Part shown: in pieces, positions 13,535-13,723 of the stretch
Layout: each line of letters begins with the position of its first letter
Position numbering within the stretch: position 1 is the stretch's first letter
Assembly: GCA_031271475.1 (NCBI GenBank)
Contig: JAISVP010000060.1
Location: forward strand, 1-13,723
Reading direction: 5' to 3'
Source: Oscillospiraceae bacterium
GTDB lineage: Bacteria > Bacillota > Clostridia > Oscillospirales > Ruminococcaceae
DNA: 13,723 bases
Notes under the pieces: generated by a model
Databases searched by the model: none
What the model saw: only the letters and a program-made list of their open reading frames with translations
Told to the model about the DNA's origin: nothing
Translations under genes and position numbers: made by a program

Positions 13535-13723
13535 GAATTGGCACGGTTCTTTCTGAGGGCGGCTCTTTCTGAATACAATCAGTTTGCTGAATATATAGTT
13601 CATCACGAGAATTACTGCCTGTCCTATGCAAAAGAAAATCAGTGCGTTCATCATTTGAGGTTCGCTTTTGTCCGGGGATTCCACTAATTTATGAACAAAT
13701 TTTAGGGAAAAGATTCCGTTCCC
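13535..13723 (+). ncRNA. Untranslated leader or small RNA from the consensus promoter (partial)
   Basis: About 190 bases follow the promoter without a convincing gene. Seen: a TTCTTTCTGA/CTCTTTCTGA near-repeat (13548-13573), a small hairpin CTGA-ATACAA-TCAG (13570-13583), and a long-range pairing GCAAAAG (13628-13634) with CTTTTGT just after 13660. The frame open across the region contains the promoter itself and has no Shine-Dalgarno site. It could be a small RNA such as a 6S-like RNA, or the leader of a gene beyond the window. No family is recognised. Confidence 0.35.

Noticed and set aside
13448..13687. 79-residue plus-strand ORF at the right edge
   Set aside because: It starts at TTG upstream of a perfect promoter that it contains, so the transcript would not include its start.

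Overview
The window looks like a chromosomal segment of a monoderm Firmicute of class Clostridia, probably in the gut Ruminococcaceae/Oscillospiraceae sphere. The reasons are AGGAGG-type Shine-Dalgarno sites, sigma-A promoters of the TTGACA/TATAAT type, an FtsEX plus PcsB/CwlO-like M23 hydrolase module, a cell-wall sorting signal (NPKTG), a class II aldolase and a Gld-type ABC operon. The taxonomic placement is inference from gene content; no rRNA or marker phylogeny is available here.

Layout. Positions 101-269 hold two tandem plus-strand tRNA genes, Arg(CCT) and Leu(TAA), both with encoded CCA. They are followed by a non-coding array of palindromic AT-rich repeats (270-498) and an AT-rich regulatory region. 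From 696 to 5090, all on the plus strand, come a CdaR/PucR-type regulator, ftsE, ftsX and a secreted coiled-coil M23 peptidase, closed by a terminator. In this family FtsEX is the ATP-driven membrane switch that activates the coiled-coil hydrolase for cell separation or elongation, so the set reads as one peptidoglycan-remodelling unit. Next is fba (5163-6026), then a 350-bp intergenic region with a near-consensus promoter and a hairpin-rich leader, then a secreted, very acidic VWA-domain protein with a C-terminal NPKTG wall anchor (6379-7572). A bidirectional terminator at 7588-7622 separates it from the convergent minus-strand operon.

The minus-strand operon reads leftward from about 13335: a small Smr-domain protein, a tRNA-dihydrouridine synthase (DusB family), an ABC ATPase, an ABC-2 permease, a GldG-like auxiliary protein and a DUF4340-like membrane-anchored protein. 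The last four form a Gld-type ABC system of unknown substrate. Most junctions are overlapping or abutting (ATGA, TAAATG, TGACATG). The exception is a 105-bp gap with two inverted repeats between ATPase and permease.

At the right edge a perfect TTGACA-N17-TATAAT promoter (13500-13528) fires rightward into about 190 nt without a convincing gene.

No defence system, CRISPR array or insertion sequence is present. The least ordinary features are architectural: ftsX has a 35-bp duplication of its own translation start at one end and a 29-bp tandem array carrying its own stop codon at the other; two very short Arg-rich ORFs with good Shine-Dalgarno sites end in ATGA overlaps with the starts of ftsX and dus; and there are two promoter-driven leader or RNA candidates without an assigned family.
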